A stretch of DNA of 64,000 nucleotides, taken from contig NZ_CP034448.1 in NCBI RefSeq assembly GCF_003952465.1, positions 5,371,001-5,435,000 of the forward strand, written 5' to 3'. How positions within the stretch are numbered: position 1 is the stretch's first letter; each line of letters opens with the position of its first letter. Below the pieces are notes generated by a model, which did no database searches, was not told where the DNA came from, and saw only the letters and a list, made by a program, of their open reading frames with translations. Shown here in pieces: positions 34,179-42,382 of this stretch. The translations under genes were made by a program, and so were the position numbers. The stretch comes from Mesorhizobium sp. M1B.F.Ca.ET.045.04.1.1. Its GTDB lineage: Bacteria > Pseudomonadota > Alphaproteobacteria > Rhizobiales > Rhizobiaceae.

Positions 34179-35041
34179 CAGATATCCTTGGCGAGACGTG
34201 GATCGAGAAGGTCGCGCAGCCCATCGCCGAGGAGTTGCAGCGACAGCACCGTCACGACGATCGCCGCGCCAGGGAACATCATCACCCAACCGGCCTGGTC
34301 CATGTACTGGCGGCCGGTGGCGATCATCGTGCCCCAGGTCGGAATGTCGGGCGAAATGCCGACGCCGAGGAAGGACAGGCCGGCCTCCGCCAGGATGGCA
34401 TTGGCGAAGATGAAGGTGGCCTGTACCAGGAGCGGTGACGTGACGTTGCGCAGCACGTGACGGATCAGGATGACCGGCGTCGGCACGCCGAGCGCCCGCG
34501 CCGCTTCCACATAAGGAAGCTCGCGGATGACCAGCGTCGAGGCTCGCACGACGCGGGCGATCCTTGGCGCATAGACGATGCCCAGCGCCACCACGACATT
34601 GACCGCCGTCGGGCCGAGCGCGGCGACCAGCGCGATCGCCAGCAGGATGTCCGGGAACGCCATCACGGCATCGATCAGCCGCGATACCGGCGTGTCGAGA
34701 CGTTTGAAATAGCCTGCCGTCAGCCCCAAGATGGTGCCGATGATCGACGACAGCACGACCACCGCAAAACCGACGCTGAGCGAGGTGCGCGCGGCATAGA
34801 GCATGCGGGTGAACACGTCCCGACCGAGATCGTCGGTGCCGAACAGATGATCGAGGCTAGGCGGATGCAGCCGGCTGGCGATCGAGAGTTTCGACGGTGC
34901 ATAGGGCGCGATGACGGGCGCCAGAATGGCGGCCAGCACGATGATGACCAGCACGATCAGGCCGATGGCGGATGTCGGCCGACCGATCAGCCGCGACAGG
35001 ATGTTGGGTTCGGAATGGAGCGGGACGGAGATCGCGGCCAT
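34178..35041 (-). CDS. peptide-type ABC importer permease (DppC/OppC-like)
   Basis: A 287-residue inner-membrane protein. The OppC_N segment (IGLIVLVIIVLAAILAPVIAPYAPSKL) is followed by HLFGTDDLGRDVFTRMLYAARTSL and the binding-protein-dependent transport signature EAARALGVPTPVILIRHVLRNV, then SFLGVGISPDIPTWGTMI. Six hydrophobic segments are visible. Its ATG overlaps the TGA of the DppB-like gene and its TGA overlaps the amidohydrolase ATG, so the operon is translationally coupled along this stretch. Confidence 0.93.
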   Translation of the reverse strand: MAAISVPLHSEPNILSRLIGRPTSAIGLIVLVIIVLAAILAPVIAPYAPSKLSIASRLHPPSLDHLFGTDDLGRDVFTRMLYAARTSLSVGFAVVVLSSIIGTILGLTAGYFKRLDTPVSRLIDAVMAFPDILLAIALVAALGPTAVNVVVALGIVYAPRIARVVRASTLVIRELPYVEAARALGVPTPVILIRHVLRNVTSPLLVQATFIFANAILAEAGLSFLGVGISPDIPTWGTMIATGRQYMDQAGWVMMFPGAAIVVTVLSLQLLGDGLRDLLDPRLAKDI

Positions 35042-35982
35042 CAGTAGCGAACCCTTGGGTCGACGACGAGGTAGAGCATGTCGATGGCGAAATTGACCAG
35101 CACATAGAGGCCGGCAATGACCAACAGCGCGCCCTGGATGACGGGATAGTCGCGCCTGAGCACCGCCGACACGACGAGACTGCCGACGCCCGGCAGGCCG
35201 AACACTGTTTCAGTCACCACGGCTCCCGAGATGAGCAGCGCGGCGGTGAGGCCGATGACGGTGATGATCGGGATCAGCGCATTCTTGAAGGCATGCTTCA
35301 GCACGACGCGCCATTCGCTCATGCCTTTCGAGCGCGCGGTGCGTACATATTCGTCGTTGAGCACGTCGAGCATCGAGGCGCGGGTGAAGCGCGTGATCAG
35401 CGCCGAGCTGACCAGGCCGAGCGCCAGCGCCGGCAGCACGAGATGGTTCAACCGCACAATGAAGGATGCGCCCGGCCCGCCATAGCCCGACGTGTCGAAC
35501 CAGCCGAGCCGGACGGCGAAGAACTGGATGAGCAAAAGACCCAGCCAGAAGCTCGGCACGCTGGCCGCGAACATGGCGACCGTTGTCGTCGCCTGGTCGA
35601 AGATCGATCCGCGCTTGTAGGCGGCGAGTATCCCGACAGGCAAGGCGATCGCCGTCGCGATCAGCAGCGAGAACACGGTGAGGAAGAAGGTGGGCTCGGC
35701 GCGCTGGGCGAGCGCTGTCGTGACCGGCTCGTTGAGGAAGATCGACTGGCCGAAATCGCCTTGAACGACGCCAAGCACGTAGCGTCCGAACTGCTCCAGG
35801 ATCGAGCCGTCGAGCCCGAGCCTGGAACGGAGTGCCGCGATGTCGGCGGCCGATGCATCCGGGCCGAGCATCACGGCGGCCGGATCGCCGGGTGTTATCC
35901 GCACGATGACAAAGACGATAGTGACGACCAGCGCCATCACGACGATCATGCCGAGAAGCCTGTTGAGGATAGAGCGCAGCAT
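35041..35982 (-). CDS. peptide-type ABC importer permease (DppB/OppB-like)
   Basis: A 313-residue permease beginning MLRSILNRLLGMIVVMALVVTIVFVIVRITPGDPAAVMLG, the standard DppB N-terminus. It has the DppB loop GSIFDQATTTVAMFAASVPSFWLGLLLIQFF and the permease signature YVRTARSKGMSEWRVVLKHAFKNALIPIIT. It ends at the DppC-like start (TGATG overlap). The 111-bp gap to the upstream binding-protein gene holds two hairpins, a usual arrangement for lowering permease expression relative to the binding protein. Confidence 0.93.
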   Translation of the reverse strand: MLRSILNRLLGMIVVMALVVTIVFVIVRITPGDPAAVMLGPDASAADIAALRSRLGLDGSILEQFGRYVLGVVQGDFGQSIFLNEPVTTALAQRAEPTFFLTVFSLLIATAIALPVGILAAYKRGSIFDQATTTVAMFAASVPSFWLGLLLIQFFAVRLGWFDTSGYGGPGASFIVRLNHLVLPALALGLVSSALITRFTRASMLDVLNDEYVRTARSKGMSEWRVVLKHAFKNALIPIITVIGLTAALLISGAVVTETVFGLPGVGSLVVSAVLRRDYPVIQGALLVIAGLYVLVNFAIDMLYLVVDPRVRY

Positions 35983-36022
35983 CGGCGTTCAGCCTCTCTT
36001 CGGTGGTCTAGCGAAGTTTTTA

Positions 36023-36090
36023 GGTGCCGACCGTAACTGGCCGGCACCCTGTTTGCCTGCCCCGGTTGCGCGCCGGGACAGGCGGGAGGA
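36023..36090 (-). promoter_or_regulatory. intercistronic hairpins between binding-protein and permease genes
   Basis: In the transcribed (leftward) direction, a stem CCTG-CCCGG/CCGGG-CAGG (about 36056-36083) is followed by GGTGCCG/CGGCACC (36023-36048). Neither is followed by a T tract, so they more likely stabilise the upstream mRNA or partly attenuate than fully terminate. Confidence 0.55.
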
Positions 36091-36093
36091 AAC

Positions 36094-37632
36094 CTACTTG
36101 CCTTCCAGATAAGCGTTCCAGAAATACGGCCACGGCGCCGGGGTCACGCCCTTGAGCGTCGGCGCCTGGGCGGCCAGTGCGTTGAAGTCGCCGATCTTGA
36201 CTGCCGGAACCTCGTCGAGGACCGCCTTCTGGACATCCGCGAACAATGCGACGCGCTTGGCCGGATCGGGCTCGGCGTTGAAAGCGTCGAGCACCTTGTG
36301 CTTGCGATCGGAGACCCACCATCCGGGCGAAGAGTCCGACATGATGCCGGTCAGCGACGGCTCGGGCAGGAACGGGCTGTGGGTGATGTAGATGTCCCAG
36401 AGCGCCGGATCGGTGCGGTTCTTGGTCAATGTCGCCCATTCGACGACGTCGAGTTGGACCTGGAAACCGGCGGCCTTGAGATATTCCGCGGCGACCTGCG
36501 CCATCTTGTAGTGGAACTCGTACTGGCGACTGGTGAGGATGCGCAGCGGCTTGCCGTCATAGCCGGCTTCCTTCACCAGGGCCGCGGCCGCTTCGGTGTC
36601 GCCATCCGGCTTGTAGGCTTCGGTGCCGGCATCGCTGTGCCAGGCATAGCCTTCCGGATAGAGCGCGCCGTCGGCGGCGAAGAAATCCTTGGAACCGAAC
36701 GCAGCGAGCAGCATGTCGTTGGGCGCAAGCGCTGCCTGGATCGCCTTGCGGATACGGATGTCGCTGTTCGGCCCCTGCTTGGTGTTGAGGACAAAGACCG
36801 GCCAGCCGAACGGTTTCAGGATGACGGGCGCAGTCTTGCCGCCGGAGATCTTGTCGAAGGATTCGACGGGAAGCGCGTCGGCATAAGCGAACTGGCCGGC
36901 GACAGCCCCTTCCACGCGCGTGTTGGCGTCGGGAACCGGCACGAAACGGATTTCGTCGAGATACTGCTTCCTGGCGCCGCCATAGCCGTTCGGCTCGCCG
37001 TCGCGCGACTTGTAGCCGTCGAAACGGGCAAGCTGGATGAACTGGTCGGGCTTGCGGTCCTTCAGCATGTAAGGCCCGGTGCCGACAAAGCTGGTCAGCG
37101 GGTCCTGCTTGGCGTTCTCAGAAGGAATGATGATGGCGGCCGCGTTGTTCAGCGACAGCAGCGCCAGCAGCGGCGCGAAGGGTTTTTTGAGCGTGATCTT
37201 GACCGTGTTGTCGTCGACCTTGTCGACCGAGGCGATCACCTCGGCGGCCTGCTTGCCGCGGGTGGCGATCTTCATCCAGCGCTGCAGCGACGCGACGACG
37301 TCCGTGGCGTCCATATCGCTGTCGTCGTGGAACTTCACGCCGGCCCTCAGCTTGATCGTGTAGACGAGCCCGTCGGGCGAAATCTGCGGCATGTCGGCCG
37401 CGAGAAGCGGAGTGATGCCCCAATCCTTGTCGAAGGTGTAAAGCGTCTCATAAATGTGCTGGGTGACGATGCCGACGAGATCGGCCGTGGACGCCATCGG
37501 ATCGAGTGTCGGTGGCTCGCCGATCGTGGCCACCTCGATGACGCCGCCCTTGGCAGGCTCGGCCCACGCTGTGCCCGTTGCCGAAAGCACAAGCGCCGCC
37601 AACGAAGCAGCAATTTTCATGAAGCGCTTCAT
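36094..37632 (-). CDS. peptide-type ABC transporter periplasmic substrate-binding protein (SBP family 5)
   Basis: A 512-residue exported binding protein. A signal peptide (MKIAASLAALVLSATGTAWA after MKRF) is followed by the SBP_bac_5 pattern GGVIEVATIGEPPTLDPMAS, IVTQHIYETLYTFDKDWGITPLLAADMPQ, YTIKLRAGVKFHDD and KITLKKPFAPLLALLSLNNA. The C-terminal lobe has the usual RKAIQAALAPNDMLLAAFG block. Length is typical for dipeptide, glutathione or nickel binders; the ligand is unknown. A good AAGGGA site precedes ATG 37632, and an 18-bp palindrome lies 18 bp upstream. It is the first gene of the seven-gene operon. Confidence 0.93.
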   Translation of the reverse strand: MKRFMKIAASLAALVLSATGTAWAEPAKGGVIEVATIGEPPTLDPMASTADLVGIVTQHIYETLYTFDKDWGITPLLAADMPQISPDGLVYTIKLRAGVKFHDDSDMDATDVVASLQRWMKIATRGKQAAEVIASVDKVDDNTVKITLKKPFAPLLALLSLNNAAAIIIPSENAKQDPLTSFVGTGPYMLKDRKPDQFIQLARFDGYKSRDGEPNGYGGARKQYLDEIRFVPVPDANTRVEGAVAGQFAYADALPVESFDKISGGKTAPVILKPFGWPVFVLNTKQGPNSDIRIRKAIQAALAPNDMLLAAFGSKDFFAADGALYPEGYAWHSDAGTEAYKPDGDTEAAAALVKEAGYDGKPLRILTSRQYEFHYKMAQVAAEYLKAAGFQVQLDVVEWATLTKNRTDPALWDIYITHSPFLPEPSLTGIMSDSSPGWWVSDRKHKVLDAFNAEPDPAKRVALFADVQKAVLDEVPAVKIGDFNALAAQAPTLKGVTPAPWPYFWNAYLEGK

Positions 37633-37649
37633 CTTGGTTCCCTTCTGCT

Positions 37650-37667
37650 ATTCCATATTTATGGAAT
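37650..37667. promoter_or_regulatory. 18-bp perfect palindrome, candidate IclR operator
   Basis: ATTCCATA and TATGGAAT form 8-bp perfect arms around a central TT. The element lies between the ribosome site of the binding-protein gene and an AT-rich stretch (TATAAA on the minus strand) that could be its -10. Size and ATTCCAT/ATGGAAT arms fit operators of IclR-family regulators, and an IclR gene ends this operon. A second palindrome, ACTAATTAGT, is at 37685-37694. Confidence 0.6.
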
Positions 37668-37948
37668 TTATATCTTAGTTACGGACTAATTAGTGCATCG
37701 GGATATCGCTGCGTCAAGGTCTTTCGGTATTTGCAATGGTTGCGTCTGGAACACGGGTCGGGCGCTCGCCGCACAAGGCGCTTGAGCATGTTCGCGTCGT
37801 CAGGGTGCGCGGAACGGGTCGCGATTTGCGGTGCGGAGCGGCTTTCAATCGGGCCGAAGCGAATTCCGCGTCGGCCGTTTCTGTCCCCGTTATCCACATA
37901 TGTGACACACAACATATTGGGGGTCACAAAACCTACAAAAACGAATCC

Positions 37949-38033
37949 TTGACGGGTCAGAACGAGTCGCTTTTTATAGGCCATGCGCTCCTGTTGCGGG
38001 CGTGACCGGAAAGTTCAGAGGCCGGTCTTTTTT
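37949..38033 (+). ncRNA. candidate small RNA (about 50 nt) with its own promoter and terminator
   Basis: A promoter-like CTTGAC box (TTGACG at 37949-37954) is followed after 17-18 bp by TTTTAT/TTTATA (37972-37978). About 25 bp later a hairpin GACCGG/CCGGTC (38004-38009 and 38022-38027) runs into six T residues (38028-38033). No credible reading frame lies between them. The predicted transcript starts near 37985 and contains a CUCCUG stretch that could pair with ribosome sites. The rest of 37695-38136 shows nothing else I can name. This is a structural prediction only. Confidence 0.35.
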
Positions 38034-38136
38034 CCCGGATTTTGTGCGTTTTGCCCGCATTTCCGCCTGTTCACGAGGCCGGCGGAAGCGTTGGGAATGT
38101 TGGGGCTTGGGTGGGCGAAAGGGAGAATTGTCGGCC

Positions 38137-38165
38137 TTGAAAAAATGATCTGTTAACACTATATT
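38137..38165 (+). promoter_or_regulatory. sigma-70 type promoter of nrdJ
   Basis: TTGAAA (38137-38142) and TATATT (38160-38165) are separated by exactly 17 bp, close to the housekeeping consensus. The expected start of transcription is about 38172-38174, leaving a leader of roughly 260 nt before the nrdJ ATG. Confidence 0.75.
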
Positions 38166-38172
38166 TAGTGTT
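38155..38172. promoter_or_regulatory. NrdR box overlapping the nrdJ -10 element
   Basis: The 16-mer ACACTATATTTAGTGT (38156-38171) matches the NrdR-box consensus acaCwAtATaTwGtgt, and perfect 7-bp arms AACACTA/TAGTGTT extend it to 18 bp. It covers the -10 box, so binding would block RNA polymerase. NrdR is the ATP/dATP-responsive repressor of ribonucleotide reductase genes. I found only one clear box; NrdR sites usually come in pairs. Confidence 0.85.
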
Positions 38173-38173
38173 T

Positions 38174-38408
38174 GCAGGCAGGCTCGACCCTAGATAGTGT
38201 GAACCTCCCTCTTCTGAGGGAATCGACAAAAGTTTCAGTTAGGGACCCGCGAGGGTCGGTCTGCAGCCCGGGTAAGCGCTTGGGGAAGCGTATTGCTGTC
38301 TGCATGCCGGCACTTGCGACGAGGAGAGTGCCGGCGTCGCCTGCGATGCCGGCAAACGGCGGACTGCGCTTTTAGCAATGCGGGGCAGAAATCCCTGGGG
38401 AAAAGCGC
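38174..38408 (+). promoter_or_regulatory. structured nrdJ leader RNA, possible riboswitch-like element
   Basis: Right at the expected transcript start, GCAGGCAG (38174-38181) can pair with CTGTCTGC (38296-38303). This closes a multibranch domain with three perfect 5-bp hairpins: CCCTC/GAGGG with TTCT loop (38207-38220), GACCC/GGGTC with GCGA loop (38244-38257) and CGCTT/AAGCG with GGGG loop (38277-38290). Beyond it are GCCGGCACT/AGTGCCGGC (38306-38335), an alternative partner GCCGGCA (38348-38354), and GCGCTTTT/AAAAGCGC (38366-38373, 38401-38408). It lacks the cobalamin-riboswitch B12 box. I do not recognise the family. Confidence 0.55.
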
Positions 38409-38435
38409 TATATGTAGACAAAAGGGACCGGACCA

Positions 38436-41400
38436 ATGCGCATCGAGCGTCGCTTCACCAAGCCAGAACAAGCAGGTCAAGAAAGGGCAGCTTACGCGGA
38501 GATCGAATTCCGCAAGGCCCTGTCGGAGATCAAGAATCCCGACGGCTCGGTGGTGTTCCGCCTCGACAACATCGATGTGCCGGCCCAATTCAGCCAGGTC
38601 GCGGCCGACATCCTGGCGCAAAAGTATTTCCGCAAGGCCGGCGTGCCTGCGCGCCTGAAGAAGGTCGAGGAGAACGACGTTCCCTCCTTCCTGTGGCGCT
38701 CGGTCGCCGACGAGGCCGAACTCGCCAAGCTCCCGGAGGCTGAACGCTATGGGTCGGAAACCGATGCCCGCCAGGTCTTCGACCGGCTGTCCGGCACCTG
38801 GACCTATTGGGGCTGGAAGGGCGGCTACTTCAAGTCGGAAGAGGACGCACGCGCCTTCCGCGACGAGCTCGCCTATATGCTCGCCACCCAGCGCGTCGCG
38901 CCGAACTCGCCGCAGTGGTTCAACACCGGCCTGCACTGGGCCTATGGCATCGACGGTCCGAGCCAGGGCCATTTCTATGTCGACCCCTTCACCGGCAAGC
39001 TGACCAAGTCGAAGTCGGCCTATGAGCACCCGCAGCCGCATGCCTGCTTCATCCAGAGCGTGCAGGACGACCTCGTCAACGAGGGCGGCATCATGGACCT
39101 GTGGGTGCGCGAGGCGCGCCTGTTCAAATACGGCTCCGGCACCGGCTCGAATTTCTCGATGCTGCGCGGCGAAGGCGAGAAGCTTTCCGGCGGCGGCCGC
39201 TCGTCGGGCCTGATGAGCTTCCTCAAGATCGGCGACCGCGCCGCCGGCGCCATCAAGTCGGGCGGCACGACGCGCCGCGCCGCCAAGATGGTGATCGTCG
39301 ACGCCGACCATCCCGACATCGAGGAATTCATCGACTGGAAGGTCAATGAGGAGCAGAAGGTCGCCTCCCTGGTCACCGGCTCCAAGATCGTCAAGAAGCA
39401 CCTCGAAGCGATCATGAAGGCCTGCGTCAATTGCGAAGGCGATGGCGACGACTGCTTCGACCCGGCTTTGAACACCGCGCTGAAGCGCGAGATCAAGGCG
39501 GCCAAGAAGGACGCCGTGCCGGAGAACTACATCTACCGCGTCATCCAGTTCGCCCGCCAGGGCTACACCTCGATGTCGTTCAAGACCTACGATACCGACT
39601 GGGATTCGGACGCCTACCTCACCGTCTCCGGCCAGAACTCCAACAACTCGGTGTCGCTGAAGGACAACTTCCTGCGCGCTGTCGAGGCCGATGGCGACTG
39701 GCAGCTTACCGCCCGCAAGGACGGCAAGGTGCTGAAGACCCTGAAGGCCAAGGACCTGTGGGAAAAGATCGGCTACGCCGCCTGGGCGTCGGCGGACCCC
39801 GGCCTGCACTTCAACACGACGATGAACGATTGGCACACCTGCGCCTCCGCCGGTGCGATCCGGGCCTCCAACCCGTGCTCGGAATACATGTTCCTCGACG
39901 ACACGGCCTGCAACCTCGCCTCGATCAATCTTCTGCCCTACCGCAAGGCAGACGGCACGATCGACATCGCGGCTTACGAGCACACCGTGCGGCTGTGGAC
40001 CGTCGTGCTCGAAATCTCGGTGATGATGGCGCAGTTCCCGTCGAAGGAGATCGCCAAGCTCTCCTACGACTACCGCACGCTCGGCCTCGGCTACGCCAAT
40101 ATCGGCGGCCTGCTGATGACCTCGGGCATTCCCTATGACTCCGACGAGGGCCGCGCCATCTGCGCCGCGCTCACCGCGATCATGACCGGCGTCGCCTATT
40201 CGACCTCGGCCGAGATGGCCTCCGAGCTCGGCGCCTTCCCGGACTATGACCGCAACGCCCAGAACATGCTGCGCGTCATGCGCAACCACCGCCGCGCCGC
40301 TTATGGCGACAAGGACGGCTATGAGAAGCTCGCCGTCAATCCGGTACCGCTGGTCGCGTCCGACCTCAAGCAGCCGGCGCTGGCCGAGCATGCCCGCGCC
40401 GCCTGGGACCGCGCCATCGAGCTCGGCGAGGAACATGGCTACCGCAACGCGCAGGCGACCGTGATCGCGCCGACCGGCACGATCGGCTTGGTGATGGACT
40501 GCGACACCACCGGCATCGAGCCCGATTTCGCGCTGGTGAAGTTCAAGAAGCTCGCCGGCGGCGGCTACTTCAAGATCATCAACCGCGCCGTGCCGGAAGC
40601 GCTTCGCACGCTGGGCTATTCCGAGAGCCAGATCGCCGAGATCGAGGCCTATGCGGTCGGCCACGGCAACCTCAACCAGGCGCCGGGCATCAACCCGTCG
40701 ACGCTGAAGGCCAAGGGCTTCACCGACGAGAAGATCGCGGCGCTGAACGCGGCGCTGAAGTCGGCCTTCGACATCAAGTTCGTGTTCAACCAGTGGACGC
40801 TGGGCGCCGACTGGGTGAAGGAGACGCTTGGCTTCACCGATGAGCAGCTCGGCGACTTCTCCTTCGAGATGCTGCCGGCGCTAGGCTTCTCGAAGAAGGA
40901 CATCGACGCCGCCAACATCCATGTCTGCGGTGCGATGACGCTGGAGGGCGCGCCCTTCCTCAAGGCCGAACATCTTTCGGTGTTCGACTGCGCCAGCCCC
41001 TGCGGCAAGATCGGCAAGCGGTCGCTGTCGATCCAGAGCCACATCCTGATGATGGCGGCGGCGCAGCCCTTCATCTCGGGCGCCATCTCCAAGACCATCA
41101 ACATGCCGAACGAGGCGACGGTCGAGGACGCCAAGAACGCCTACATGCTCTCCTGGAAGCTGGCGCTGAAGGCCAACGCGCTCTACCGCGACGGCTCGAA
41201 GCTGTCGCAGCCGCTCAATGCCTCGCTGCTCGCCGATGACGACGAGGATGAGGACGAGGCGGTCGAGCAGCTGATCGCGGCACCGGCCGCGCAGCGCGCC
41301 GTGCAGGTGACGGAGAAGATCGTCGAGCGCGTGGTGGAACGCCTCTACCGCGACCGCGAGAAGCTGCCGAACCGCCGCAAGGGCTACACCCAGAAGGCGG

Positions 41401-42227
41401 TCGTCGGCGGCCACAAGGTGTACCTGCGCACGGGCGAGTTCGACGACGGGCGCCTCGGCGAGATCTTCATCGACATGCACAAGGAAGGTGCCGCCTTCCG
41501 CGCGATGATGAACAACTTCGCCATCGCCATCTCGCTCGGCCTGCAATACGGCGTGCCGCTCGACGAATATGTCGAGGCCTTCACCTTCACCAAGTTCGAG
41601 CCGGCCGGCATGGTGCAGGGCAACGACGCGATCAAGAACGCGACGTCGATCCTCGACTACGTGTTCCGCGAGCTTGCCGTCTCCTATCTCGGCCGCCACG
41701 ACCTCGCCCATGTCGACCAGTCGGACTTCGACAAGACGGCACTCGGCCGCGGCATCACCGAAGGCAAGGCGACGCCTTTCTCCAAGGGTCTCTATCGCGG
41801 CGCCTCGCCGGTGAAGCTGGTGTCGGGCATCGGCAGCGAGCCCAAGGGCTTTGGCGGCTCGGCCCCGACGCCCGCCCCTGCCCGCGCAGCACCTACCGCC
41901 TTCGCCGGCTCCAACGTGCTGGCGCTGAAGCCAGCGAGCGACGAAGCCCTCGCCTACAAGCGCGACTATGAGGAGCGCGCTAGGGAACTGGCCGAGGAGA
42001 TGGTGGAACAGGAAGCCGAAGCCGCCGGCGGCGCCGAGGCACTCTTCACCGACGCCGCCGCCAACGAAGCGGCCGAAGCGAAGAAGCTCGCCGCGACCCG
42101 TCGCCAGCAGTCGCTGCTGCAGGGCTACACCGGCAACGAATGCTCCGAATGCCACAACTTCACCATGGTGCGGAACGGCACCTGCGAGAAGTGCGACACC
42201 TGTGGTTCGACGAGCGGGTGCAGCTGA
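38436..42227 (+). CDS. nrdJ: adenosylcobalamin-dependent (class II) ribonucleoside-diphosphate reductase
   Basis: The 1263-residue enzyme makes deoxyribonucleotides using vitamin B12, independent of oxygen. It has the class II core with VASNSPQWFNTGL-like segment (RVAPNSPQWFNTGLHWAYG), PHACFIQSV with the first active-site cysteine, GSGTGSNFSMLRGEGE, and NPCSEYMFLDDTACNLASINL. The C-terminus GNECSECHNFTMVRNGTCEKCDTCGSTSGCS carries a CxxC zinc-ribbon-like pair and the redox tail cysteines. The long form is usual in Hyphomicrobiales. AGGGA precedes the ATG at 9 nt. Upstream are an NrdR box on the promoter and a structured leader. No small subunit is needed or present. Confidence 0.96.
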   Translation: MRIERRFTKPEQAGQERAAYAEIEFRKALSEIKNPDGSVVFRLDNIDVPAQFSQVAADILAQKYFRKAGVPARLKKVEENDVPSFLWRSVADEAELAKLPEAERYGSETDARQVFDRLSGTWTYWGWKGGYFKSEEDARAFRDELAYMLATQRVAPNSPQWFNTGLHWAYGIDGPSQGHFYVDPFTGKLTKSKSAYEHPQPHACFIQSVQDDLVNEGGIMDLWVREARLFKYGSGTGSNFSMLRGEGEKLSGGGRSSGLMSFLKIGDRAAGAIKSGGTTRRAAKMVIVDADHPDIEEFIDWKVNEEQKVASLVTGSKIVKKHLEAIMKACVNCEGDGDDCFDPALNTALKREIKAAKKDAVPENYIYRVIQFARQGYTSMSFKTYDTDWDSDAYLTVSGQNSNNSVSLKDNFLRAVEADGDWQLTARKDGKVLKTLKAKDLWEKIGYAAWASADPGLHFNTTMNDWHTCASAGAIRASNPCSEYMFLDDTACNLASINLLPYRKADGTIDIAAYEHTVRLWTVVLEISVMMAQFPSKEIAKLSYDYRTLGLGYANIGGLLMTSGIPYDSDEGRAICAALTAIMTGVAYSTSAEMASELGAFPDYDRNAQNMLRVMRNHRRAAYGDKDGYEKLAVNPVPLVASDLKQPALAEHARAAWDRAIELGEEHGYRNAQATVIAPTGTIGLVMDCDTTGIEPDFALVKFKKLAGGGYFKIINRAVPEALRTLGYSESQIAEIEAYAVGHGNLNQAPGINPSTLKAKGFTDEKIAALNAALKSAFDIKFVFNQWTLGADWVKETLGFTDEQLGDFSFEMLPALGFSKKDIDAANIHVCGAMTLEGAPFLKAEHLSVFDCASPCGKIGKRSLSIQSHILMMAAAQPFISGAISKTINMPNEATVEDAKNAYMLSWKLALKANALYRDGSKLSQPLNASLLADDDEDEDEAVEQLIAAPAAQRAVQVTEKIVERVVERLYRDREKLPNRRKGYTQKAVVGGHKVYLRTGEFDDGRLGEIFIDMHKEGAAFRAMMNNFAIAISLGLQYGVPLDEYVEAFTFTKFEPAGMVQGNDAIKNATSILDYVFRELAVSYLGRHDLAHVDQSDFDKTALGRGITEGKATPFSKGLYRGASPVKLVSGIGSEPKGFGGSAPTPAPARAAPTAFAGSNVLALKPASDEALAYKRDYEERARELAEEMVEQEAEAAGGAEALFTDAAANEAAEAKKLAATRRQQSLLQGYTGNECSECHNFTMVRNGTCEKCDTCGSTSGCS

Positions 42228-42259
42228 AATCTGAAACGCTAACTAAAACGCAACATCAT

Positions 42260-42283
42260 CGGCCCGGTCGTAAGATCGGGCCG
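42260..42283 (+). terminator. hairpin after nrdJ
   Basis: A 10-bp stem (CGGCCCGGTC with GATCGGGCCG, one G-T pair) is capped by a GTAA tetraloop, 33 bp after the nrdJ stop. No T tract follows in the + direction, so it may be a mRNA 3' stabiliser or a weak terminator. Confidence 0.55.
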
Positions 42284-42352
42284 AAATGGCAAAGGGAACA
42301 AAAAGGGAAACAGCCTTAAAGACTTTAAATTGCGCGAATGCGCTCAAAAACA

Positions 42353-42382
42353 CCAAAGCCGACCCCTCGGGATCGGCTTTGG
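42353..42382 (-). terminator. strong hairpin with T tract on the minus strand
   Basis: CCAAAGCCGA (42353-42362) and TCGGCTTTGG (42373-42382) form a perfect 10-bp stem. Read leftward it is followed by TGTTTTT, as in an intrinsic terminator, yet no minus-strand gene ends here. It could terminate a small antisense RNA or be a relic at the edge of the AT-rich patch. The rest of 42284-42533 holds only a weak hairpin (GAGAAT/ATTCTC, 42424-42469). Confidence 0.5.

Noticed and set aside
37901..37928. TGTGAC...GTCACA inverted repeat, considered as a Crp/Fnr-type site
   Set aside because: The halves are 16 bp apart rather than about 6 bp, so it is not a Crp-family site.
38170..38430. Cobalamin riboswitch upstream of nrdJ
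   Set aside because: The B12 box (GCCACTG region and AGCCAGGAGACCTGCC-like segment) is absent; the leader folds differently.
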